This document shows positions 12,409 to 19,904 of a DNA stretch of 58,243 nt, piece after piece. The stretch covers positions 1 through 58,243 of the forward strand of contig NZ_RBZO01000027.1 in assembly GCF_003628445.1 (NCBI RefSeq). Direction: 5' to 3'. The notes beneath the pieces were generated by a model. That model ran no database searches, had not been told where the DNA came from, and saw only the letters and a list, made by a program, of their open reading frames with translations. Origin of the DNA: Oceanobacillus bengalensis (GTDB lineage: Bacteria > Bacillota > Bacilli > Bacillales > Amphibacillaceae). How positions within the stretch are numbered: position 1 is the first letter of the stretch; the number at the start of each line of letters is the position of its first letter. The position numbers and the translations under genes are program-made.

Positions 12409-13356
12409 TTATATAAAAATAGATATAAGATAATAGATGAATGCAATCAAGGTGATTCCAGCCGTTTCGATGAGGAAAGGAACTTTATTAGCTGTTTTCG
12501 CTTTTGCTTGCCTTTGTGATCTAGTCTTTCTCTGCGCTCGGTGTACAACGTTCATTACTTCTGCTTTCATTTCAGCACTAGACTGATAGTTACCAATTAG
12601 AGCATTCTTAAGTATATATCGATATGGTGCTAATACTTTGACATCATCAATCTTTTTAAATAATTGCTTATCGGATGGTGAGCCTGACTTACTCCTAACA
12701 AACCTCCTAGGGTAGTAAATATTTAGAAATACCATAACAAGACTAAACAGATCATAGCTAGGTTCTGCTTTTCTAGTACCCATTCCCCAATACCCTCTAT
12801 CGTAAAACTCGGTATATTCTTTAATTGCCCTCCCTATTTGTGTCGTACCGCCAACATCTACCCACCTTAACCTCGGTGGTGCAGACGTCACAATAAGGTT
12901 ATCCTGTTTTAAATCACCAAAAACCCAACCTGATTGATGTAGTTGTTCAAGGTCTTCTAGTAATTGAAGCATAAATACACCAACCCATACATCACCATTA
13001 TCCTTAATAAATGTACTAATTGACTGACCATCTAAATACTCCATTACATAAAAGGAATACGTATTCCCATAGGTTGATACCCAATCATCCACATCCAGTA
13101 AATAAGGTCCAAGACGACTTCCTTGGACCTTCTGTAAAGACTTCAGCACATTTACTTCCACTGTCATAGAAGTACCTTTATCACTTATTTTGAGGGCAGC
13201 TAACTTCGCGCCCACTTCGCATAAATAAACTGTTCCAATTGCACCGTTTCCTAGCTTTCTTTTTATCACGTAGCGTTTATTATGCCACTTCCCTTTTAAA
13301 ACCATTCCAGGTTTTAAAAGAAGATCATGCTTCTTCTCTGCCTGGTTCATCTTCAT
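12409..13356 (-). CDS. yabT: Sporulation-associated Ser/Thr protein kinase YabT
   Basis: Hanks-type kinase with a shortened N-lobe: GNGAIGTVYL (about 37-46), catalytic loop FGDLKQDNLIV near 145 and a DVGGTT in place of the usual DFG near 167. One C-terminal membrane helix (about 294-313). In B. subtilis, YabT is DNA-activated, acts at the forespore septum and phosphorylates RecA (known). It overlaps yabS by 32 bases in another frame; AAGGAG 8 bases before this ATG supports the start. Confidence 0.92.
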   Translation of the reverse strand: MKMNQAEKKHDLLLKPGMVLKGKWHNKRYVIKRKLGNGAIGTVYLCEVGAKLAALKISDKGTSMTVEVNVLKSLQKVQGSRLGPYLLDVDDWVSTYGNTYSFYVMEYLDGQSISTFIKDNGDVWVGVFMLQLLEDLEQLHQSGWVFGDLKQDNLIVTSAPPRLRWVDVGGTTQIGRAIKEYTEFYDRGYWGMGTRKAEPSYDLFSLVMVFLNIYYPRRFVRSKSGSPSDKQLFKKIDDVKVLAPYRYILKNALIGNYQSSAEMKAEVMNVVHRAQRKTRSQRQAKAKTANKVPFLIETAGITLIAFIYYLISIFI

Positions 13357-14059
13357 TTCTTAAACTCCTTAGAAGACTCTTCTTACTAAATTGATACATT
13401 GCCTCGCGTAAGGCTGGACCAGTAGGGGTAATTCCACCACTAGTAAGTTTAGGGAAAACAGCAGAAATAGAGTCTAGTTTCGGTGACCAATCGAATACCT
13501 TTTGAATGTCTTTTCTTTTCCCAGGAAAAGAATAAATACAAAATCGATTCTTACCAATTCGAGAGTTCAGACTAATAGATAAATCAATGAGAGATTCTTT
13601 AACAGTTTGAAGTTTATCATGCATACTTGCACTTGTATCAACTAGAACTAGTACTTCTAAATCACTTGTCTCCCCAATATCCTCAACAACCTCCATGATT
13701 TCCCCTCGTTTCTCTGGGTCCACATCTTCTATTGTTTGGTTGTTTCCTAGAATTTGCTTAAGTTCCTTATTTACGAATCCTTGTATCGTTTGTGTCATTG
13801 CTTGCCTCGTAACCATCTGTACCGTTTGTGATAATGATTCAGTGTAAACAATTTGACTTACTCCACCGCCAGAAAGGGCAATATCCTCGACTTCTCTTAG
13901 GCCACTAACATCTTCCGTCTGGCCATCATCTAGTATTCCGATGACATTTATCGTCAATCCTTGTTCATAAGCAATTGCAGCAACTGCTGCTGGGTCCTCA
14001 CCCTTATTTGAGCAACCATCCGTTATCAATAAAACCTGCTTTAATGTCCCACTTTTCAC
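13325..14059 (-). CDS. yabS: von Willebrand factor A domain protein YabS
   Basis: 244 residues forming a VWA fold: LLITDGCSNKG near the start and a MIDAS-like DTSASMHDK near residue 140, with the conserved threonine in SGGITPTGPAL near 217. Probably binds a metal ion and a protein partner; its biochemical role is unknown. Always next to yabT and spoIIE in Bacillaceae, and in B. subtilis transcribed during sporulation. Its C terminus overlaps the yabT start, indicating coupled translation. Confidence 0.88.
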   Translation of the reverse strand: MKSGTLKQVLLITDGCSNKGEDPAAVAAIAYEQGLTINVIGILDDGQTEDVSGLREVEDIALSGGGVSQIVYTESLSQTVQMVTRQAMTQTIQGFVNKELKQILGNNQTIEDVDPEKRGEIMEVVEDIGETSDLEVLVLVDTSASMHDKLQTVKESLIDLSISLNSRIGKNRFCIYSFPGKRKDIQKVFDWSPKLDSISAVFPKLTSGGITPTGPALREAMYQFSKKSLLRSLRNEDEPGREEA

Positions 14060-14120
14060 AACAACGCCTCCCTTATAATCCCACTAGCATCATTACCCAA
14101 AAACCAGCAGAATATACAAA

Positions 14121-14256
14121 GAAAAGTTGAAGGGGCTCGATCTGCGGCGACATGCGTAAGCAAGAGACCGTAGAACAAAGGGGGTGATACTCGAAGTGTC
14201 TATTGCTTACGTCACGAGCCGCATGCCCCTGAAGCTGGAAACAGAAAAGTGATGGA
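14121..14256. repeat. 122-124 nt hairpin repeat unit (family 2), copy at yabS-spoIIE
   Basis: One unit (14121-14243) and the first bases of a next one (GAAAAGTGATGG at 14244). Nested stems: AAGGGGC / GCCCCT outside and GCGTAAGCA / TGCTTACG inside. The unit length, the opening GAAAAG and the arrangement of stems match the tandem copies at 34205-34480. GC-rich compared with its surroundings. The minus-strand open frame across it is the repeat read as codons, not a gene. Confidence 0.75.
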
Positions 14257-14274
14257 CCCATAATTCACTCGTAC

Positions 14275-16728
14275 CTACAAAGCCTTTTGGCCATAGACTG
14301 GTACTGCCGACCATTTTGGTTTATTTTTATTGATCTTCGCTACTAAAACTGTCATATCATCATCAATTTGTCCAGATTTTGTTCGAATAACCTCTTCTAA
14401 CAATAAATCTGCAATTTCTTGCGGATCTGAAGTTGTCATTTCCTTTAACTTTCGTTTCATCCATATATCGGTATTTTCAATATGCATTGGGCCATCAAAT
14501 ATGCCATCACTCATCATAATTAACAGGTCCTCTGACATCATTTGTTCACTAACAATATCAACATCAAATTCTTTAATAATTCCGATTGGTAGATTACTAG
14601 CTTCTACCTTAATAATACTATCCCCTCGTTTAATGAAGCTCGGGGTTGAACCAATCTTTAAAAATTGAACAAATGCATTATGCAAATCAATCATAGCCAA
14701 ATCTAACGTAGCAAACATTTCATCCGTCGTCCGTAACGCTAGAATGGAATTAATAGATTTTATCGCAACCTTCTCTGGAATACCTGTTTGCAAAATTTGC
14801 TGCAGTAGTCTTAATGTCTCTACACTTTCTTCACGTGCACGTTTTCCATTACCCATTCCATCACTAATTGCCATTGCATACTTCCCAGCCCCAAGTTCAA
14901 TGGTTGTATAACTATCACCCGAAACAATTCCACCTCCTTTTGCCGCATTTGCTGCACCAATTGATACAACAAATTCCTTCGCAGAACCAAAAGCCAAATA
15001 ACTTGTCCCATTTGGGAATGGAGAAACTTCTTCTTGTTTTACAATAACCATCTCATTTAGGATATCCGATATAACTGGAGCAATTAATTTTGCTCCCTCC
15101 CCATGATAATTATAAAAAGAAGCTGTCAATTCAATATCAACATTTCCCTTCTCTAGCGAATAGATATCTAGCTTTTCTAGTTCTATTCCCATATGCTTTA
15201 ACGCATGAATGATTTGATCTTCTTGATGATCATGGTTTTGCCTTTCTTTTACAATTTCCTTTGCAAAGTCTCCCATGACCTCCGACACACCTTGTAATTG
15301 ATCTGCTACTAGTCTTTTACTTTCCAAAACCTGTTGTTTTAGTTTACGATTGGCCTCAAATAAGGTTATCTCTTCCTTCATCACTCCTACTACCTTCTTC
15401 GATTTCACACAATGATTCTCAAACTCTCTCATTACCACTCGATTTGGTTGTGCCTCCCTTTCAATATCCCCCTTCATTTCTTCCATTAGCGAATAAGTAG
15501 TATCAAATTCCTTTTGCCAACAACGATCTTTCATAAAGCAAGTCTGACATGTCCGTTCTGTAACTTGACTTAGAAAGTAATCCGTCTCCTTCCTTTTTTC
15601 ATTTTCGTCAATGCTTGACGTGTCAACAGTATCAAAACTTTTTGCCAAAGCACTGAACACCCCCGAAAATTGCTCGACACGTTTTGCAGTTACATTCCTT
15701 ACCTTTTGCAAATACCTCTCTTGTTCATTCTTATATTCCTCTGTTCCTGGGATATATCGCGATATTTGCCTGAACCATGCAGCTGGCGTTACCAAAAATA
15801 AAAGAATTGCAATGGATGACTCTAATATGGATGGTAATAGATTTGCAGAACCTCCATAGATTCCTATTAAACAGGTTCCTACTAATAAACCGATTGACAC
15901 ACCAATCTTCTTTCCTTCTTTCAGTAACCCTCCTAAAAGCCCTGAAAAGGCTAATAAACTCATTTGATAGAGGTTAGCTACGTTCGCAAGTGTCAGGATT
16001 AACCCAGCTACAACACCTACAGTAGACCCAATAGAAGCACCGCCAATAAGGGCGAATATTAATACAAAGTATCGTGAAAATACTTGCTCTATCTGCGCAC
16101 CATAGAACTGCCAACCGATTGCTCCAGTTAAAATGGACGCGATGAGGATGATCAAACAGACAATCTCTTCATTTTTTAATGTGGGTTTATATCTTTTTGG
16201 TGATATTAATGGAATACTTTGCATAAAGATTAATACTAGAACAGCACCAAGCACACCTTCGACCGCTAAAAGCATCCATTCATAAGATGTTAATTGGTTA
16301 TTCAAGGAATATAAAAATATTCGTGAAAGGGAAGTCGATAAGAATACAAATAACGGTATAAGGATCTGTTGGTTACTTTTATTTTTAAACAGTGCTGCCA
16401 TAAAGATAAATACTATCATTGCGATAAAGATGAATATACTATGGGTAAGGGAGTAGCTCAATGCCCCTAAAAGGATTGCCAACATTGTATTAAAGGTTTT
16501 CTCCTTATGCATAAACCATATTGTTGCAATAAATGCTACCGAGAAGGGTGAAACTTCAGATAAAATAATAGCCCGTCCTAATAAGAACCCAACAAGGAAA
16601 AATAACAACCCTTTCTCAAAAAATATAATTCGCAGTTTAGCAGATATATTGTTTCGTAGTTTCTCTGCTTGTCTATTTTTCTCAAGGCTAAGTCCCCTTG
16701 TATCTACTTTCGTAATCGAACTCATCAT
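14275..16728 (-). CDS. spoIIE: Stage II sporulation protein E, SpoIIAA-P phosphatase
   Basis: Membrane PP2C phosphatase at the polar septum that dephosphorylates SpoIIAA and so activates sigma-F in the forespore. About ten membrane helices span residues 25-330, then an FtsZ-interacting central region with Cys clusters (CQTCFMKDRCW). The C-terminal PPM domain (about 590-800) has DGMGNGKRA and GQIDDDMTVLVA metal sites. 817 residues from this ATG, which has GGGAGAGGA before it; the frame extends 20 codons further up into the promoter. Upstream is TTGACA (16783-16788) and several Spo0A-box-like sites, in line with Spo0A-P control known in B. subtilis. Confidence 0.97.
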   Translation of the reverse strand: MMSSITKVDTRGLSLEKNRQAEKLRNNISAKLRIIFFEKGLLFFLVGFLLGRAIILSEVSPFSVAFIATIWFMHKEKTFNTMLAILLGALSYSLTHSIFIFIAMIVFIFMAALFKNKSNQQILIPLFVFLSTSLSRIFLYSLNNQLTSYEWMLLAVEGVLGAVLVLIFMQSIPLISPKRYKPTLKNEEIVCLIILIASILTGAIGWQFYGAQIEQVFSRYFVLIFALIGGASIGSTVGVVAGLILTLANVANLYQMSLLAFSGLLGGLLKEGKKIGVSIGLLVGTCLIGIYGGSANLLPSILESSIAILLFLVTPAAWFRQISRYIPGTEEYKNEQERYLQKVRNVTAKRVEQFSGVFSALAKSFDTVDTSSIDENEKRKETDYFLSQVTERTCQTCFMKDRCWQKEFDTTYSLMEEMKGDIEREAQPNRVVMREFENHCVKSKKVVGVMKEEITLFEANRKLKQQVLESKRLVADQLQGVSEVMGDFAKEIVKERQNHDHQEDQIIHALKHMGIELEKLDIYSLEKGNVDIELTASFYNYHGEGAKLIAPVISDILNEMVIVKQEEVSPFPNGTSYLAFGSAKEFVVSIGAANAAKGGGIVSGDSYTTIELGAGKYAMAISDGMGNGKRAREESVETLRLLQQILQTGIPEKVAIKSINSILALRTTDEMFATLDLAMIDLHNAFVQFLKIGSTPSFIKRGDSIIKVEASNLPIGIIKEFDVDIVSEQMMSEDLLIMMSDGIFDGPMHIENTDIWMKRKLKEMTTSDPQEIADLLLEEVIRTKSGQIDDDMTVLVAKINKNKPKWSAVPVYGQKAL

Positions 16729-16782
16729 ACTATCCTCTCCCATCTTTTTCACATAAGTAAAACATAATATGCATAATTTTTT

Positions 16783-16821
16783 TGTCAAAACAACAGAGTA
16801 AGAACTAAAAATCGTTCGACG
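16783..16821 (-). promoter_or_regulatory. Candidate spoIIE promoter -35 and Spo0A box
   Basis: Minus-strand TTGACA at 16783-16788 and, 26 bases further up, CGTCGAA at 16815-16821, one base off the 0A box TGNCGAA. No good -10 sits at 17 bases. Spo0A-activated sigma-A promoters such as B. subtilis spoIIE have a 21-base spacing, which would place TTTACT as -10. The assignment is by analogy. Confidence 0.5.
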
Positions 16822-16919
16822 CTATTCTATGCAATAAGCAAATTTCTACATAGAAGCATGAGATAACTTGTCTATCCTAAAATAATGGGGAGATATTTCC
16901 TTTACTAGAATGTTATATT

Positions 16920-16946
16920 TGGCGAATGACAAATTGTTATGGCGAA
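16920..16946 (+). promoter_or_regulatory. Two directly repeated Spo0A-like boxes upstream of spoIIE
   Basis: TGGCGAA occurs at 16920-16926 and again at 16940-16946, both exact matches to TGNCGAA and spaced 20 bases (about two helix turns). They lie 130-160 bases upstream of the spoIIE -35. The match is seen; binding is inferred. Confidence 0.4.
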
Positions 16947-17009
16947 TTGTCCCCTATAATTAATTACACTATTACTAACATTTCAAAGTTTATGTGTTTG
17001 GTTTTCTTA

Positions 17010-17038
17010 TTGACAGATACATTCTAATGATGTATGAT
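17010..17038 (+). promoter_or_regulatory. Sigma-A promoter of the tRNA-Met gene
   Basis: TTGACA (17010-17015), 17-base spacer, TATGAT (17033-17038) on the plus strand, 20 bases before the tRNA. With the terminator behind it, the tRNA is an independent single-gene unit. Confidence 0.85.
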
Positions 17039-17057
17039 ATTTCTTGTGTCACAATTT

Positions 17058-17131
17058 GGCGGCGTAGCTCAGCTGGCGAGAGCGTACGGTTCATACCCGT
17101 GAGGTCGTGGGTTCGATCCCCTCCGCCGCTA
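17058..17131 (+). tRNA. tRNA-Met (anticodon CAT), elongator type
   Basis: A 74-base cloverleaf. Acceptor GGCGGCG pairs with CGCCGCT (G1-U72 wobble), D-arm GCTC/GAGC, anticodon loop TTCATAC, T-loop TTCGATC, discriminator A at 17131. It closely resembles B. subtilis trnSL-Met1, which also lies between yabR and spoIIE. It lacks the C1-A72 mismatch of initiator tRNA and differs from the lysidine-type tRNA-Ile. CCA is not encoded. The T-stem has a T-T opposition (positions 50 and 64) where B. subtilis has G-U. The tRNA-Glu that follows in B. subtilis is missing. Confidence 0.95.
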
Positions 17132-17140
17132 TCATGAACA

Positions 17141-17174
17141 AACCTATTACCAATATGGTAATAGGTTTTTTGTT
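17141..17174 (+). terminator. Terminator of the tRNA-Met gene
   Basis: Perfect 10-base stem AACCTATTAC / GTAATAGGTT followed by TTTTTGTT, 10 bases past the tRNA. Confidence 0.9.
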
Positions 17175-17217
17175 ATATATTATAGAGAACGTCGTTGCTC
17201 TTTTAAATTTAGCTAAT

Positions 17218-17745
17218 AGTTGATGTAAAGAGTGGATATATTTAATTCAGTATTGTGTGAAGCACGTCGTTCCGGAAACACACTTCGCTTTCCACGGGCG
17301 GCTGGTGAGCCTACTCCGTGCTGTCGCACTCCATAGTCTCACCTAGGCCTGTCCTCCCGTAGGAGTCTTCGTGTGTTTCCTCCACTAAGAATCTGCTCTA
17401 CTTTTATAAATCTTAAATTGTGCTGTTTATTACAGAAAACAACTATCTAAAACGTGATTTCATGGTATATAAACTCAACTTAATTAGAACAACTATCATA
17501 GCGGAGGCAGAATACGAAGACTCCTCGAAAATACAAACCAATTTTCTTCGTGCGATGTAACGCTGTCGTAGCCTTCCTTGTCCTACGGGAAAAGCACGTG
17601 TCCGAAGACCAGGAAGAAGCGTTCTTGGCGTCACGAGGGGGCTGAGGCCGTGCCCGTGGAAAGCGAAGTATTCTGCTGGAGCGATTGGCAGCACATAACA
17701 TTAATAGACATGAGCGAGAGCTACACTATTCTGAATTAAAATTAA
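17218..17745 (+). mobile_element. MITE-like composite repeat, copy A
   Basis: Two GC-rich modules in an AT-rich gap of about 600 bases. The left end reads AGTTGATGTAAAG then TTTAATTCAG. Module 1 (about 17268-17388) is a long hairpin opened by GGAAACACAC and closed by GTGTGTTTCC. Module 2 (about 17501-17690) has AGAATAC / GTATTCT ends. The right end is the reverse-oriented CTGAATTAAA. Same order and relative orientation of modules as copies B and C. It encodes no protein; open frames across it (17443-17701) are artefacts. Transposition is inferred from dispersed copies with related ends. Confidence 0.75.
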
Positions 17746-17751
17746 ACACAA

Positions 17752-17787
17752 AAAACAGGTAGCTGCAATGATACAAGTACCTGTTTC
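17752..17787 (-). terminator. Terminator after yabR
   Basis: Minus-strand stem AACAGGTA / TACCTGTT followed by TTTTGTG, about 50 bases past the yabR stop and directly at the edge of repeat copy A. Confidence 0.75.
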
Positions 17788-17835
17788 TTTTTTCATATAT
17801 TCTAGAGCATTGACAAGTATATAGACAGCAGGCTT

Positions 17836-18225
17836 CTACCCTCTTTTAGCACCTCGACCTCCACGCTTGGATTCCGTGTGCTTCTTCAAAGAAGCTAAAC
17901 GATCTTCAGAGTCTTTGAGGAAACGATTCATCTTTGCCTCAAAATTCTCCTGACGTTCCTTTGGATTTTTTTGGCGTACTGGACGGGGGTTGCTTTTCGC
18001 TTTCTTAATGGAAAGTCCAATCTTACCATCCTTTTCGACATTTATAACTTTTACTTCAACCTCGTCACCGATCTTTAGATGATCGTTAATGTCTTTTACA
18101 TAGTTCTCAGCAACCTCACTAATATGAACTAAGCCCGTTTTTCCTTTTTCAATCTCTACGAAAGCCCCAAATTTAGTGATTCCAGTTACCTTTCCTTGCA
18201 GCTTGCTGCCTACTTCGATTGACAT
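17836..18225 (-). CDS. yabR: S1-domain RNA-binding protein YabR
   Basis: 129 residues: one S1 OB-fold (about 1-72, VGSKLQGKVTGITKFGAFVEI, GLVHISEVAENYV) and a basic, disordered C-terminal tail ending RGGRGAKRG. Related to general stress protein 13 and polynucleotide phosphorylase S1 domains. Presumably binds RNA or ribosomes; exact role unknown. It lies downstream of divIC as in B. subtilis. GGAGG precedes the ATG, with a run of A and T between them. Confidence 0.9.
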   Translation of the reverse strand: MSIEVGSKLQGKVTGITKFGAFVEIEKGKTGLVHISEVAENYVKDINDHLKIGDEVEVKVINVEKDGKIGLSIKKAKSNPRPVRQKNPKERQENFEAKMNRFLKDSEDRLASLKKHTESKRGGRGAKRG

Positions 18226-18294
18226 AAAAAAAATGCTCCTCCTTAAAGATTAGATAAAGTTCACTTATAGTATATTAAACAACTTAGGAAAGTG

Positions 18295-18678
18295 TCAATA
18301 AGACGGGGATTCATCGGGAATCTTAAAAATTAGCTCCCCTTCTTTAGAAAAGAAGTAATTCGTTCGAGCGATATCTAATATATAATCCTCATTTTGAAGT
18401 AGCTCGATTTCCTCTTCTAACAATAATTCCTCATGTTCTAAGTCAGCTAACGTATCTTCAAGTTGTTCGTATTCCTCTACCTTTTCTGCATAAACAGCCC
18501 GTTGTTGAAGATGGTATCCTGCCATACTTCCCAAGACAATTAGTGTTATTAGAGAAAATAAAACCAATCGACGTATTAACCGTTGTCTTTTCCTTTTTTG
18601 TCGCTCTATGTATACATCATATTGCTGCATATAATTTGAATCTATTCTAGTAACCGCTTTTTCTTTCCGAGAAGACAA
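18295..18678 (-). CDS. divIC: Cell-division protein DivIC (FtsB-like)
   Basis: Bitopic septum protein that with DivIB and FtsL activates septal peptidoglycan synthesis. One membrane helix (about 37-56, RLVLFSLITLIVLGSMAGYH) then a coiled coil of Glu/Leu heptads (about 65-105), the usual topology and size at 127 residues. Start TTG with GAGGAGG before it. It follows yabP-yabQ closely, so part of its transcription may come from sporulation promoters. Confidence 0.94.
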   Translation of the reverse strand: MSSRKEKAVTRIDSNYMQQYDVYIERQKRKRQRLIRRLVLFSLITLIVLGSMAGYHLQQRAVYAEKVEEYEQLEDTLADLEHEELLLEEEIELLQNEDYILDIARTNYFFSKEGELIFKIPDESPSY

Positions 18679-18683
18679 AGCTC

Positions 18684-19283
18684 CTACCTCCTCTTCGGCC
18701 TAATTTCCTTCAACCATTTATTAACTATATTCTTCATTTTACTATAAAATCCTGCAATTTGAAGAAAATAATTTTTTATTTTTTGAGGCAGAAGGTTATA
18801 GATCCCTTTTAAAATCCACCAGATAGGAGCAAATAGAAGCTTTAAGGTAAATAATAGAACTTTACTAAGTAATCTAAAAATCCCTAAAAGGAGAGTAACT
18901 AAAGCCATAACGATCCATATAACTGGGGTAATAATAAGTACTTGTACGAGTCTCTCACAAAACCTGTATATTGCAGCAATTATACGAATGATTTGCTCTA
19001 ATAATGCCTTATACAACTTCGCTGCAAATACTTGATAAATAGAAAAACCTAATAGACAAGCAAGAATGACATAGAAGCGAATCTCACCCGCATTTATTCG
19101 ATATAAAACATAGAAAATAATCAATGTCTGTGTCAGCCAAAAACAAACTTCCAAGAAGTACGTTAGGACAATTTTCCTCTTCCAATATATTGTAAAACGA
19201 CGAAAGGTTTCTAAAACTACCCCTAAATATAGGCCACTTAGAACCATTGTAATCATCGTTAGAAATTGTACACTAAGCGTCAT
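18684..19283 (-). CDS. yabQ: Spore cortex protein YabQ
   Basis: 199 residues with at least four hydrophobic helices (about 4-24, 40-60, 68-86, 115-150) and a basic C-terminal tail ending RPKRR. In B. subtilis, YabQ is made in the mother cell under sigma-E, sits in the spore membrane and is required for cortex formation. It overlaps yabP by 4 bases. The B. subtilis order rqcP-yabP-yabQ-divIC is kept. Confidence 0.9.
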   Translation of the reverse strand: MTLSVQFLTMITMVLSGLYLGVVLETFRRFTIYWKRKIVLTYFLEVCFWLTQTLIIFYVLYRINAGEIRFYVILACLLGFSIYQVFAAKLYKALLEQIIRIIAAIYRFCERLVQVLIITPVIWIVMALVTLLLGIFRLLSKVLLFTLKLLFAPIWWILKGIYNLLPQKIKNYFLQIAGFYSKMKNIVNKWLKEIRPKRR

Positions 19284-19582
19284 CTAAATAACTTGCTAAA
19301 GAATCCTTTAGCTTTCTCCTGCCCTTGGTCGTCCACATAGGAAAGCTCATAAATTTTGCCTTTTATTGTTACTACTCCTTCTCCAACATCCAAATTCTTA
19401 AGCTGCAAATTTTGGCCACGAACAATTAGATAACCCATGACCGTTTCTAATAAAAACTCCTCATTATCAAAGCTATCTACTTCTTTAACCCCTGTAATTT
19501 CAAGGTTGCGCCGATTGTTTAATTTAACGTAATGGTCAGTTTGTGCCCGTGTTACGTTTTCCTTATTATCATAATAATTCAT
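19280..19582 (-). CDS. yabP: Sporulation protein YabP
   Basis: 100 residues, YabP/YqfC family: LEITGVKEVDSFDNEEFLLETV followed by a repeated beta pattern (GYLIVRGQNLQL, GVVTIKGKI). No membrane helix. A partner of YabQ in mother-cell cortex or coat development in B. subtilis; dispensable for cortex there. GGAGGG 9 bases before ATG. CATAAATT (19610-19617, minus strand) resembles a sigma-E -10, but the -35 is poor. Confidence 0.9.
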   Translation of the reverse strand: MNYYDNKENVTRAQTDHYVKLNNRRNLEITGVKEVDSFDNEEFLLETVMGYLIVRGQNLQLKNLDVGEGVVTIKGKIYELSYVDDQGQEKAKGFFSKLFR

Positions 19583-19640
19583 AAAAAACGCCCTCCTTAT
19601 CTCATTACTAATTTATGAAAGGAGGGACAAGTATAGAACT

Positions 19641-19898
19641 TTATTCAGCTTTTTCTTCTTTAACAATCGTATATAATGTTTCTGCTTCATCTTTTCTTAC
19701 CGTTTCTCTTAAATCGTTCACTTTAACAGTAACGATCTTCTGCCCAAAGCGGATGGATAATTCATCACCTTGTGATACAGAGGATGATGCCTTTGCTACG
19801 TTTCCATTGATTTTTATTCTACCTTGTTCAGCAACTTCTTTTGCTAACGTTCTACGTTTTATAAGTCGTGACACTTTCAAAAATTTATCTAATCTCAA
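19641..19898 (-). CDS. rqcP: Ribosome quality-control factor RqcP (S4 domain)
   Basis: 85-residue stand-alone S4 RNA-binding protein (Hsp15-like): MRLDKFLKVSRLIKRRTLAKEV, GRIKINGNVAKAS, GDELSIRFGQK. In B. subtilis (YabO) it binds the 50S subunit with RqcH and P-site tRNA and enables alanine tailing of stalled chains. Start TTG, 6 bases past the yabN stop, so translationally coupled. Confidence 0.94.
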   Translation of the reverse strand: MRLDKFLKVSRLIKRRTLAKEVAEQGRIKINGNVAKASSSVSQGDELSIRFGQKIVTVKVNDLRETVRKDEAETLYTIVKEEKAE

Positions 19899-19904
19899 AT
19901 GTTT

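Noticed and set aside
14073-14261. Minus-strand open frame of 62 codons between yabS and spoIIE
   Set aside because: It is the 122-nt hairpin unit read as codons; similarly 34197-34397 in the sspF-side array.
17268-17700. Possible CRISPR array or leader
   Set aside because: Repeats are long hairpin modules, not short regularly spaced direct repeats with unique spacers, and there are no cas genes in the window.
17443-17701. Minus-strand open frames of 73-83 codons
   Set aside because: They lie entirely in module 2 of the composite repeat and show no conserved protein text; both are products of the GC-rich repeat.
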